Of a stretch of DNA of 64,000 nt, positions 29,865 to 39,789 are shown in pieces; positions within the stretch are counted from its first letter, which is position 1, and the number at the start of each line of letters is the position of its first letter. The notes beneath the pieces are model-generated. The model searched no databases and was not told the origin of the DNA. It worked only from the letters and a program-made list of their open reading frames with translations. A program made the translations under genes and the position numbers. Where the stretch lies: positions 48,133,302 through 48,197,301 of the forward strand of contig CM064509.1 in assembly GCA_032716605.1 (NCBI GenBank), in the 5' to 3' direction. Origin of the DNA: Paralithodes platypus. Its lineage: Eukaryota; Arthropoda; Malacostraca; Decapoda; Lithodidae.

Positions 29865-30479
29865 ATGGTTTCTAATATCATCACCATCAGCTTCTTAGAA
29901 GCCGTGAAGTGGTATAACGTTAAGAAGGGATATGGCTTTATTTCCTCCGAGAATTACAACAGGGATATATTTGTCCACAGATCACAAATCACCTCACCAA
30001 ATCCTCAACAACAAATACCTTCTCTCAAGGATGGAGAGGAGGTTCAATTTGAAGTTAAATAGGGAAAAAAAGGAGAAGAGGCAATCAACGTAACTGGACC
30101 AGATGAGGCAACTCTTCTTGGATCCAGGCACGCTGTATCTGGATCAAAACACGCACCTAAGAAGAGGCAAGGATCAACAACACCCCAAATAACAACAAGC
30201 AGCAAAACCGACATCATCACTATTGTAGTTCAAACTGCAATAGCGCTTGCTGGGGAGGACAGAAGCCGAATACCTGTCCTTCTACCTGCTCTTCTGAAGG
30301 CCAATGGACTCCCAACGATCGTCATCCCTCCAGAGATCGTCGCCATAACACCACCAAGGGACGTCAAAACTCAAAAACCCACCAAACGACCAGGACCACC
30401 ACCGACTAAGACAACATCTTCAAAACCAAAAAAACACTCCCAAGTTGCAGCTTGTCATATGACGGTCACCGCCAGTTGA
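29865..30479 (+). pseudogene. Intronless cold-shock-domain (Y-box-like) gene with one in-frame TAG
   Basis: The frame starts at an ATG in good context (GTCATGG). It encodes a cold-shock domain: AVKWYNVKKGYGFISSEN holds the RNP1-like KGYGFI, then RDIFVHRSQI matches RNP2 (F-V-H), and LKDGEEVQFEVK continues the fold. A TAG at 30060-30062 interrupts. The frame then stays open for 138 codons, beginning GKKGEEAINVTGPDEA, which is the normal continuation of Y-box cold-shock domains. A Lys/Pro/Thr-rich tail ends at TGA 30477-30479. Y-box proteins bind single-stranded nucleic acid and mRNA. Possibilities are a host-derived gene with a recent nonsense mutation, an old retrocopy, or the ORF1 of a retroelement. 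Confidence 0.65.
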
Positions 30480-30549
30480 GTGTTAGACCTCTTAGAGTCT
30501 CCTCGCCATTCTCGGGTTTATAGCTGCGCATAAAAAATACGTACCCACA

Positions 30550-32030
30550 ACAAATAATATGAATACTGCAAAAAACAAGCCTTATTGGTTCAATAAGAAT
30601 ATTAGTGAGGCGATAAGAGAAAGGATTGTACTCCATAGGCTTAGTGAAATGGCCACAGATAATGAAAATATGGGCAATTTATAGAAAGTAAGTAAAAACA
30701 AAGTAAAACAAAAAATAATTAGGATTAAAGCGTAATAATTATGAAAGTTACATAGCAAAAGAAAATGTTAATAATCCAATGCAATTCTACGGTTACATCA
30801 ATAGCAACAGACAAATTAAAACGGAAATTATAAATGATCAGATAGAAACAGGAGACAAAAAACATTGCAACTTTGCTTAATTAATATTTTTGTTCCGTCG
30901 TTACTAAGGAAGAACATGCCACTACCTCGGAGAAAATCTTAGCAGAACACAATTTTTGTTTTCTTACAGTAAGCATAAATGAAGTGTTTTGCAAATTGAA
31001 TACTGGTAATCTAAATACAAATATAACCCCAGGACCAGATACTGGTAATCTAAATACAAATATAACCCCAGGACCAGATACTGGTAATCTAAATACAAAT
31101 ATAACCCCAGGACCAGATACTGGTAATCTAATTACATATATAACCCCAGGACCAGATACTGGTAATCTAAATACAAATATAACCCCAGGACCAGATACTG
31201 GTAATCTAAATACAAATATAACCCCAGGACCAGATACTGGTAATCTAAATACAAATATAACCCCAGGACCAGATACTGGTAATCTAAATACAAATATAAC
31301 CCCAGGACCAGATACTGGTAATCTAAATACAAATATAACCCCAGGACCAGATACTGGTAATCTAAATACAAATATAACCCCAGGACCAGATACTGGTAAT
31401 CTAAATACAATATAACCCCAGGACCAGATACTGGTAATCTAAATACAAATATAACCCCAGGACCAGATACTGGTAATCTAATTACATATATAACCCCAGG
31501 ACCAGATACTGGTAATCTAAATACAAATATAACCCCAGGACCAGATACTGGTAATCTAAATACAAATATAACCCCAGGACCAGATACTGGTAATCTAAAT
31601 ACAAATATAACCCCAGGACCAGATACTGGTAATCTAAATACAAATATAACCCCAGGACCAGATACTGGTAATCTAAATACAAATATAACCCCAGGACCAG
31701 ATACTGGTAATCTAAATACAAATATAACCCCAGGACCAGATACTGGTAATCTAAATACAAATATAACCCCAGGACCAGATACGATCCATTCAAGAATATT
31801 GAACAAACGTGAAAGAAAAATAGCCAAGTGCTTAACTAAAATATTTAACTCATCACTACAACAGGAAAACAGACCAAGTGATTGGAAAACTGCAAAATAA
31901 TATTACTCCAATGTTTAAAAATGGTAATAAGGCCGAAGCAAGTAATTACAGATCAGTTAGTTTGATGTTAACAGTAGGAAAAAATATGCAAGCAGTTGTA
32001 AGAGACAATAATTATAGTGTATTCAAATTC
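30550..32030 (+). mobile_element. CR1-like non-LTR retrotransposon fragment (endonuclease-RT linker and early RT)
   Basis: Across several frames one reads KPYWFNKNISEAIRERIVLH, ENVNNPMQFYGYINSNRQIK, then VSINEVFCKLNT, PGPDTIHSRILNKRERKIAK, SSLQQENRPSDWKTAK, MFKNGNKAEASNYRSVSLM. This order matches the linker and first RT blocks of CR1-type elements (a tPGPD motif, P-x-DWK, then NYRPVSL). Stops and frameshifts are frequent. The catalytic palm is not present; after about 32030 the sequence changes to a Penelope-type element. Confidence 0.65.
31002..31780 (+). repeat. 39-bp minisatellite, 20 units, derived from the RT PGPD motif
   Basis: Twenty units fill 31002-31780 (779 bases: 20 x 39 minus a 1-bp deletion near 31410). 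One unit encodes TGNLNTNITPGPD. The same motif in single copy would be the tPGPD element of the surrounding CR1-like RT, and the reading continues into TIHSRIL after the array. A variant unit with AATTACATATATAACC occurs at about 31128 and again 350 bases later, that is 9 units minus the lost base, showing that a block of units was duplicated. Confidence 0.95.
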
Positions 32031-32039
32031 CTGAGAAAG

Positions 32040-32960
32040 ACCCTTTTCGCCAATGGATTTAATACTAAATTCATCGACTCCTACATTGGTAAACAATTGC
32101 AACAGCTCCTCCATCCTAACGAACAACTCACCACAGTAAAGCGAGCTATATTGTATTTCCCTATTTCTTTCACGGGTAAAAGCAGTTTCTCATTAAAGAA
32201 CAAACTCAATAAACTCCTAAATGAATTCTACCCTCAGATTAAAGTAAGAGTTATTTTCAGACCTACGCAAACAATCAGTATTATCTTCAAGTTCAAAGAT
32301 ATAATACCTAAAGAACTACAGTCCTCTGTAGTCTACAAATATCATGGTCATTGCTGTAATGCTCTGTATATAGGTCGCACAAAACGTCAACTCATGGTAC
32401 GTATCTTTAAATACAAGGTATAAGTCGGTTAGAACAAACAGGCCATATTCTAATCCCTCGTATAGCGCCATACGTCAACATGCCCAAGACTCAAATCACC
32501 CCCTCCTCCAGGATAATTTCTCAGTTCTCCAGTCGTGTCGATACGGAGAGGATCTCACGATAATGGAGTCCCTAATATAAAATCAGTGAAACTAAAACCT
32601 TCATTAGGTAGCAATGAAAAGTCAACCGACCTCATGTGTTTTTAACATCTTCATAATGTAATAGTTATTTGTTCGTGTCTCCGTATGTATAGTGTTTAGA
32701 AGTGTTGTGATTAACTTAAAATGTTTGTGGTATATATTTATTATGTAATCTATGAATCTTTGTGTTTCTATATCACCAATTTACGATAGGTATTTAGGTT
32801 TACCATAGTCTTCCTTCATATTTTCATACTACAGTTTGTCATTTTTCTTAGGCTTTATGAAATTATTGTAATTCATTATGATACTAGTGTTTTCTTACAA
32901 GTGTGTTTATCTGTTATTTTTAGATTTGCCTGATGATGGAGTAAGTGTCTCCGAAACGTT
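32040..32960 (+). mobile_element. Penelope-like element fragment with GIY-YIG domain
   Basis: The frame to 32423 carries ANGFNTKFIDSYIG, FTGKSSFSLKNKLNKLLNEF, YPQIKVRVIFRPTQTIS, IPKELQSSVVYKYHGHCCNA and LYIGRTKRQL. These are the region before and within the GIY-YIG endonuclease of Penelope-like retroelements (the Tyr-x-Tyr and Tyr-Ile-Gly parts are visible). A second frame continues with NRPYSNPSYSAIRQHAQDSN and ends near 32570. The RT domain is missing. The 3' tail ends in a hammerhead-like motif near 32930-32956. Confidence 0.75.
32930..32956 (+). ncRNA. Hammerhead-ribozyme-like core in Penelope 3' terminus
   Basis: CTGATGA (32930-32936) is followed by T, then GGAG (32938-32941), a 7-base loop and CTCC (32949-32952), then GAAA (32953-32956). 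CUGAUGA, stem II and GAAA form the conserved hammerhead core, and Penelope-like elements are known to carry hammerheads. The unpaired T before stem II departs from the canonical form, and stems I and III are not clearly resolved, so activity is doubtful. Confidence 0.35.
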
Positions 32961-33059
32961 GCAATAAATATAGACAAGATGAACGTGTTCTTCTATCACG
33001 CCCTGGTGTTTCTCTTCATTATTCGCCTCCGCTTTCCACAGACAAGATCAATAGCTGAT

Positions 33060-33233
33060 ATATATACAGTATATATATATATATATATCTACTTAGCAGC
33101 AAATTCTGTTAGAATTAAGTCCGGACTGCCCAATAGGGACCGCAAGGTCTGTGCACTTATTGTATATATATATATATATAACTATGTAACTATCTCTGTC
33201 TCTCTCTCTCTCTCTCTGTCTTTCTCTTTCTCA

Positions 33234-33290
<57 letters not shown>
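33060..33290 (+). repeat. TA and CT microsatellites around a dispersed repeat
   Basis: TA runs at about 33058-33086 and 33161-33180 flank a short dispersed motif with TAGGGACCGCAAGGTCTGTG (33137-33156), which recurs at 62939-62958. A long CT run follows to 33288. Open frames are artefacts. From 33291 to 33510 nothing is recognised. Confidence 0.8.
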
Positions 33291-33291
<1 letters not shown>

Positions 33292-33510
33292 AAAAAAGAA
33301 AAACATTGCTTCCATGCCTTCATTTTACATCCCCTTAACTATATACTTGGAGGGCTTGTATACAGACTCATGTATCTAGGTCACTGTACCCAAATGGCTT
33401 GTTTTTATTACTACCTCTAGTATTCAAGGCATTGAAACAACTTCTGTAATTACTTTGATCCTACGCAATTGTTATCAGGCTCAGCAAATTTTGAATAATA
33501 ATGATAACAT

Positions 33511-34050
33511 TGTATGAACTCTGATATGAATTCACTGTCTCAGTTGACTGTGGAGAGTATGAACTCTGATATGAATTCACTGTCTCAGTTGACTGTGGAT
33601 TGTATGAACTCTGATATGAATTCACTGTATCAGTTGACTGTGGATTGTATGAACTCTGATATGAATTCACTGTCTCAGTTGACTGTGGATTGTATGATTT
33701 CTGATATGAATTCACTGTCTCAGTTGACTGTGGATTGTATGAACTCTGATATGAATTAACTGTCTCAGTTGACTGTGGATTGTATGAACTCTGATATGAA
33801 TTCACTGTCTCAGTTGACTGTGGATTGTATGAACTCTGATATGAATTCACTGTCTCAGTTGACTGTGGATTGTATGAACTCTGATATGAATTCACTGTCT
33901 CAGTTGACTGTGGATTGTATGAACTCTGATATGAATTCACTGTCTCAGTTGACTGTGGATTGTATGAACTCTGATATAAATTCACTGTCTCAGTTGACTG
34001 TGGATTGTATGAACTCTGATATGAATTCACTGTCTCAGTTGACTGTGGAT
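33511..34050 (-). repeat. 45-bp tandem array, 12 units, open on both strands
   Basis: Twelve units of 45 bp fill 33511-34050 exactly. Each contains TGTATGAACTCTGATATGAA, TTCACTGTCTCAG and TTGACTGTGGAT. Units differ by single substitutions in at least five places. On the minus strand every unit reads NSYQSSYNPQSTETV without a stop (189 codons, 34030-33461). The Gln/Ser/Tyr/Asn composition is prion-like, but no start context, signal peptide or flanking domain supports a real protein. Confidence 0.9.
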
Positions 34051-34570
34051 TATTTGATAGATGGTAATCTAACTTATCTTTATATAATGCGCAGTACGAT
34101 AAACGATATCCTAAATTACCACATAAGACACAATCTTAGTAGAGGAATTTATAGCAATTAGCAGATTGGACAAAGAGGCCGTACGTTTTACATGTACACA
34201 TTTGCAACATCTATAGTAAATCACTATTATTAAAATGTGCCATCTTGACCCAGAATGTAGAGATATGTGCATATACAATAGAGTTATAGTTATTATGGCT
34301 GTACTTGTCTTGTTGACCAAAGATACAGTATATTTTACTGAAATAAATTATATTGTTCGGTAGCAGTTAAGCTAAATATAATTCTCGTTTGATTGAAATA
34401 TATTTGCAACTTAAATACTATACTCTTTGGAAAAACAAATGAAACAAGGGAGAAATGTCGCTAATCATTTAAAGAATTATGAAAGTACTACATTAAATAT
34501 AGCAATATATTTTCGTATAACATTTTGTTATGTATTTAAATATAGGATATACAGTATATATTTTGTTTGT
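34051..34570. other. Gene-free AT-rich region
   Basis: Nothing recognisable; AT-rich sequence with short open frames only. Confidence 0.5.
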
Positions 34571-34571
34571 T

Positions 34572-35882
34572 GTATGTATATGAAGGAGATAAAAGGCAGG
34601 CTGCCTGTAAAGAGTGTCTCCCAAAAAAACAAAAGAGTGACAGAGAGCCAAATTCAAGGGACGTTGGGGTCAAAATGCCAGGACACAAAGTTTAAAGCAG
34701 CTGTCTAAGTCATAGGATGAAGAACAGATTGATTGAGGGAGAGAGTTCCAGAGTTCACTTGTTGAGTAGAAGAAAGACTGAGAAAATTTGCTAATTTTTG
34801 GGTTGGAGAACTGGACAAAATAGGAGTGGAACTATGTTGAAAGGCAGGGGCCTCGCACTTGTCGCAGGGGCTATGCACTGAGAGAGCTCTCAAGAATACT
34901 GATTGTTATAATAATGATAGAAGAGTGAAAGAGATGCAACATTGCGGCATGTATTGTAGAGAACTAGTAAAAGGAAATGAGTTGATGAGGCGAAAAGCGA
35001 TTTGACTCTACTCTTTCGAGAAGTGCGGTATGGGTGGAGCCTCCCCACACTTGCGAACAATACTCAATACAGGGATGCACTGTGCCTCGATACAAAGCAA
35101 GAAGCTGAGTGGGGATGAAGAATTTACGGAGACGATTGAGCACACCTAACTCTTGGGAAGATCGCGATGGTTAGTTAAATGGAGAAGTTGGATCTTGGAG
35201 GCATTGAAAGTAACAAGATTTTCTCTGCCCAATCAGAAATAATTGATAGATCAGAAGATAAGAGTTCTGTGGCCTCGTTACGTGACTTTTGGAGTGATTG
35301 CATGCTTGGTTGATGTGAGAAATGTGTTAAATTAGCATAAGAGTGGATAGGACTAGAGGCACAGTTGAGGAGATCAATAATGAATATTAGAAAGAGAACT
35401 GGAGACAGGACAGAACCCTGAGGAACACCGGAGTTGATAGGTTGAGGAAGTGAGCGATGGCCGTCCACAACTGCAGCTATTGAACGGTCAGAAAGGAAAT
35501 TAGAGACAAAGGCATGGATAGAGGGATAGAAACCGAAGGAAGGTAGTTTGGAAATTAGAGATTTGTGCCAGACTCTATCAAAGGCTTTCAGTATGTGTAG
35601 CACAATAGAAAAAGTGTCACTGAAGTCCCGAAGGGAGGATGACCAAGAGTTAGTAAGATAAGCAAGCAGATCACCAGTAGAACAGCCCTTATAAGGAAAC
35701 CATTCTGGCAGTCTGAAAGTAGTTTATGGGAAGATAAATGATTAAGAAATTTTGAATTAAGATTAGTTTTAAAAAATTTAGAGATGCAAGAAATGAGAGC
35801 AATTGGACGATAGTTGGAGGGCCGAGATCGGTCACCCTTCTATGGGACAGGTTAAATGAGAGTAAACTTCCAGCAAGAAGGA
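34572..35882 (-). mobile_element. Jockey-like fragment J4, old and internally deleted
   Basis: The minus strand carries the 3' stem-loop (GGAGATAAAAGGCAGGCTGC), the RT C-terminus and RT motifs in the frame 35603-35175 (AFDRVWHKSLISKL, then SGVPQGSVLSPVLFL). About 130 bases are missing near 35160 relative to J3, and the YADD region reads SYANLTH. It ends abruptly at about 35882 in the fingers region. This copy is clearly older than J2 and J3. Confidence 0.8.
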
Positions 35883-35938
35883 AACGAAATATAGTAATGT
35901 TTAAGAAATTCCATTTAAAACATGAATTATATTACATA

Positions 35939-36154
35939 TTAACCCCTTCCGTACAGCCGACGTCTTCTTTATTATATTCTGGCTATATTTAGATAATTGT
36001 GTGCAGTTTAAGAAGGATCTGTACTAGTAAAATGGGTTAAATGGGATAGTTCGAAGCCTGTTAATTTGCTGGAGGCCCTTTTTAAACTGAATGAAATTGT
36101 CTAATAGCAGTCAGAATACATTTTAAAAAACGTCCCCGATATATGAGGGGTTAA
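35939..36154. mobile_element. TTAA-flanked MITE, family A, copy A3
   Basis: TTAA at 35939-35942 and 36151-36154 bound 216 bp. Left end TTAACCCCTTCCGTACAGCC; right end reverse-complemented TTAACCCCTCATATATCGGG. Internal blocks ATTCTGGCTA and CAGTTTAAGAAGGATCTGT match A1 and A4. Confidence 0.75.
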
Positions 36155-37546
36155 GGTGCCAATACTATTAGGCGCTAATTTAGGGGTGCTTGGCTGGAGA
36201 GGAATATACGCCAGAACTATTTTTTTTTTTATGCAGACCGGAAACAAGACTATATTACAATGAAACTAGTAAAGGAAAGCATATGCAATAATATCTTGGT
36301 CGAGCATGGGGCCTCGGCCTCTCTGGGAAGTTGGTAGTTCAGTTCAGATGCTGGATCTATGGCAGCTTCTTCTTCAAGTACAGGCAGTTCCTTCTTCAGG
36401 CATATGGCAGCTCCTTCTTCAGGTATAGGCAGATTATTCGTCAGATATGGGGCAGCACCTTCTTCGGGTACAGGCAACTCTTTCTTCAGGTTTAGGCCAA
36501 CTCCTTCCTTTGAGTGTGGGGAGTGATAACACTGGCTCCAGGCAGCGAGAGTATGGGGCAGCTCGTCCTTCTAATACTGGTCAAGCTCCAGGCAGTAGTC
36601 TTCTGTTGCGTTCAGGAAGTTGCCAGATAAAAGTAGCCTCAGCTCCTTTAACTCGGGGCACTCGCACACCGGGACTGAGTTCAATGGTGGCTTTGGCAGT
36701 CAAGAGGGTTTCGTCAATAACTCTTCTTTAAGAATAGGGTTGTCAGCCCTGTTGTCTTCACAATTATCTGTTTCACCTCTTGTAATGCCCCTGTCATTCA
36801 CCAGACTAGCCACAGTACCAGTCATCCTTCTCCCCCTCCGAAGGAGGGGATATAGATAGGCTAGGGAAGTGAGAGGTTTCTAAGAATTAGAGAGAAGTAA
36901 AGATGGAAAAGAAGAGAAAATTAGAAGAGTAAAAGGTGGAGGAACGTCCTCCTTGCTATTTTTCGTAATTGTATTCCTCATTGGTGTGGTAAGCGAGAGC
37001 AACAGTGCCACGGTGTGGTGGAGAGGCAGCTGATGTGGGTGAAGGTGGGAGACGATGGTGGTAAAGAAGCCGATGGTGTTGATAGAGTTAATCCCCTCGT
37101 CGATGGTCTGACGATCTCCCTGGGTTGAAGAGATGATAGTGGATTCGAGTGATGTTGTTGCCGGAGGTGAAGGTAGTAACTCCTGAAGGGGGTGGGGTGT
37201 ACTGGGCGCAGGGCACGATGGTTTGGGGTGACTCTGTCGATTTTATTGACAGTAAAAATCTGAGAGCTTCAGTAAGGCATGCCAAGAAGGGGTGGAGACT
37301 AAATTTTGCGTGGTAAAGGCCTAAAGGGTATTAATTTAGGGTGGCAAAGGTTGCGAAAAAGGTGTTAATTTTGGATGGAAAGGGTCTAAAAGGTGGCCTG
37401 GCAACTTTGGATGGTAAGGGTATAAAGGGGGGCGGCATGGCATAGCTGTCAACTGCCGAATTTGGGGGTGGTTACACTGTTTTATAAAGAGCTTACTTTA
37501 CATTGTGTGATTTGTATTATTTGAGAAATTTTGGATAATGGGTAAG
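36155..37546. repeat. Degenerate repeats and gene-free sequence
   Basis: Between about 36330 and 36500 a degenerate ~39-bp unit (GGCAGCTCCTTCTTCAGG and variants) recurs; on the minus strand it reads LPIPEEGAA-like units. Between about 37300 and 37440 a second degenerate unit (GGATGGTAAGGGTATAAAGG and variants) recurs. I cannot assign coding function to either. The rest holds nothing recognisable. Confidence 0.5.
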
Positions 37547-37659
37547 TCTGGGAGGCTCTTCGGCAGTACTTCTTTGATTTCCCATGGAATGATTTCTGCT
37601 TCCATGGCCGAGGACCCTCGGAGAGTGCTGAACGCATTACCGAGGTAATCCTATCGGGC

Positions 37660-39660
37660 ATGGAAGCATACATTCCATTCTCTTTCTCTCAGACTAATGC
37701 TAAAAAATCTTGGTTTACTCACGCCTGTTCTACTGCTGTCCGCAATAAGGAGGAAGCATTCAAACGGTACCGACGCCTTAAAACTCAAGACTCTCATTCT
37801 TCATATGTTTCTGCCCGGAATCAAGCCAAATCTGTTCTTCGACTTGCCAAACACTCTTTCATCAATAATAAATGCACTGAACTATCCAACTCTAGCTCTT
37901 CCCAAGCTTTCTGGCATCTAGCCAAAAACCTCTCCAACAATTTCTCTTCCTCGTCTTTCCCTCCCCTTTCCCACTCTGATGGCACAACCATCACTTCTTC
38001 CTCTGACAAAGCTAAACTCTTCGCTCAAACTTTTGCTAGAAACTCCACCTTGGATGATTCCGGTGCTATTCCTCCCTCTCCGCCCTCCTCTCTCTTACTT
38101 ATGCCTAATATCCTAATCTCTTCTAAAGATGTACTTTCTACCCTCTCTGGGCTTAACACTAATAAGGCGTACGGTCCGGACGGTGTTCCTCCTGTTGTTC
38201 TCAAAAACTGTGCTTCCGTGCTGACTCCCTGCCTAGGCAAACTCTTTCGTCTCTGTCTATCCTCTAACGTCTTCCCTTCATGCTGGAAGTTTGCTCACAT
38301 TCAACCTGTCCCAAAGAAGGGTGACCGCTCTCAACCCTCCAACTATCGTCCAATTGCTCTTATCTCTTGTCTTTCTAAAGTTTTTGAAACTATTCTTGCT
38401 TCCAAATTTCTTAAGCATTTCTCTTTTCATAATCTGCTCTCAGATCGCCAGTATGGCTTCCTTAAGGGTCGCTCTACTGGTGATCTTCTTTCATATCTTA
38501 CTAACTCTTGGTCATCCTCCTTTCGGGACTTCGGTGAGACTTTTTCTATTGCACTAGACATATCGAAAGCCTTCGATAGAGTCTGGCATAAATCTTTAAT
38601 TTCTAAACTACCCTCCTTCGGTTTCTATCCCTCCATCTGTGCCTTTGTCTCTAATTTCCTTTCCGGCCGTTCCATAGCTGCGGTTGTGGACGGCCATTGT
38701 TCACTTCCTCACCCTATAAACTCCGGTGTTCCTCAGGGCTCTGTCCTATCTCCTATTCTCTTTCTAATTTTTATAAATGATCTCCTTAACTGTACCTTAA
38801 TTCCCATCCATTCATACGCAGACGACTCAACCTTACACTACTCCATTAGTTTTTCAGAACGCCCCAGCCAGCAATCCCTCAACGACAAACGTAATGAAGC
38901 CATAGAACTCTTAAATTCTGATCTAAATACTATTTCCAATTGGGGCAGAGAAAACCTTGTTAACTTTAATGCTTCCAAAACCCAATTTCTCCATCTATCT
39001 ACCCGTCAGGATCTCCCAGCGGACTATCCCTTATTCTTCAACAATACAAAAATCAACCCTTCATCTTCTCTCAATATTCTTGGTGTCTCTTTTTCTTCTG
39101 CTCTCATTTGGAAGGACCATATTACCAGTCTTGCTAAGGCAGCCTCCCAGAAGCTGGGTGTGCTCAACCGCCTTAGGGGGTTCTTTTCCCCTGCACAGCT
39201 TCTTGCTCTGTACAGGGGCATAGTGCGCCCTTGTATTGAGTATTGTTCACATGTGTGGGGAGGTTCCTCTCACACCGCTCTCCTAGACAAAGTTGAAAGG
39301 AAGGCCTTTCGTATCATTAACTCCCGTCCACTCACCAACTCTCTGCAATCTCTCTCTCTCCGCCGCAATGTTGCATCTCTCTCGCTATTCTATCGCTACT
39401 ATAATAATCAGTGTTCCTCAGAGCTATCCCAGTGCATACCACCTCCTTTACGTAGGACACGTGGTACCCGTCTTGCAACTCAATCCCACCCCTACTCTGT
39501 GCAACTCTCCAACCCAAGAGTGAAACGTTACTCTCAAACTTTCTTCTACTCAACATCTGAGCTCTGGAACTCTCTCCCAGAATCAGTCTTTCCCTCTTCC
39601 TATGACTTAAATTGCTTCAAACTCCGTGTGTCCAGGCATTTTGGCTCGAACGTCCCTTGA
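37660..39660 (+). CDS. Jockey-like ORF2 reverse transcriptase, 666 codons, N-terminally truncated
   Basis: Reverse transcriptase of a Jockey-type non-LTR retrotransposon, which copies its own RNA at a nicked chromosomal site. From the Met at 37660 the frame has no stop; codons are also open upstream to 37546, so the Met is internal to the original protein. Fingers blocks include NYRPIALISCLSKVFETIL and LSDRQYGFLKGRSTGDLL. The catalytic residues are present: Asp about residue 300 (ALDISKAFDRVW) and the YADD pair at residues 388-389; motif B reads SGVPQGSVLSPILFL near 353. The C-terminal part has WGGSSHTALLDKVERKAFRI and ends FGSNVP. Without its endonuclease it cannot retrotranspose by itself. 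Confidence 0.9.
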   Translation: MEAYIPFSFSQTNAKKSWFTHACSTAVRNKEEAFKRYRRLKTQDSHSSYVSARNQAKSVLRLAKHSFINNKCTELSNSSSSQAFWHLAKNLSNNFSSSSFPPLSHSDGTTITSSSDKAKLFAQTFARNSTLDDSGAIPPSPPSSLLLMPNILISSKDVLSTLSGLNTNKAYGPDGVPPVVLKNCASVLTPCLGKLFRLCLSSNVFPSCWKFAHIQPVPKKGDRSQPSNYRPIALISCLSKVFETILASKFLKHFSFHNLLSDRQYGFLKGRSTGDLLSYLTNSWSSSFRDFGETFSIALDISKAFDRVWHKSLISKLPSFGFYPSICAFVSNFLSGRSIAAVVDGHCSLPHPINSGVPQGSVLSPILFLIFINDLLNCTLIPIHSYADDSTLHYSISFSERPSQQSLNDKRNEAIELLNSDLNTISNWGRENLVNFNASKTQFLHLSTRQDLPADYPLFFNNTKINPSSSLNILGVSFSSALIWKDHITSLAKAASQKLGVLNRLRGFFSPAQLLALYRGIVRPCIEYCSHVWGGSSHTALLDKVERKAFRIINSRPLTNSLQSLSLRRNVASLSLFYRYYNNQCSSELSQCIPPPLRRTRGTRLATQSHPYSVQLSNPRVKRYSQTFFYSTSELWNSLPESVFPSSYDLNCFKLRVSRHFGSNVP

Positions 39661-39689
39661 TTTTGGCCCTGTCACTCTTTCAACTATGG

Positions 39690-39729
39690 GGGAGGCACTC
39701 GCTATAGGCAGTTATGCCTTTTGCCTCCC
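39690..39729 (+). promoter_or_regulatory. Conserved two-tier stem-loop in the Jockey-like 3' UTR
   Basis: GGGAGGCA (39690-39697) pairs with TGCCTCCC (39722-39729), and inside it AGGCA (39706-39710) pairs with TGCCT (39715-39719) across a 4-base loop. The same structure lies next to the A-tail in J1, J2, J4 and J6. Non-LTR elements often use a 3' RNA hairpin for recognition by their own RT, which is the likely role. Confidence 0.6.
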
Positions 39730-39789
39730 TCAATCACATAGAAAAAAAAAAAAAAAAAAAAAAAAGTATACGAATGATGAAAATTTAGT

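Larger units (their letters stand above)
37547..39764 (+). mobile_element. Jockey-like retrotransposon copy J3, youngest, 5'-truncated
   Basis: The element starts abruptly at the codons for WEALRQYFFDF (homology to J2 begins about 37547) and ends in a run of about 26 A at 39739-39764. It lacks the endonuclease domain by 5' truncation. The RT frame is uninterrupted. It lies next to, and in the opposite orientation to, element X, and may be inserted in X's 3' part. No convincing target duplication is seen. Intact frame plus long A-tail suggests recent arrival. Confidence 0.9.

Noticed and set aside
31132..31827. 231-codon minus-strand ORF with repeated VSGPGVIFVFRLP
   Set aside because: It is the antisense of the 39-bp RT-derived minisatellite, with no independent support.
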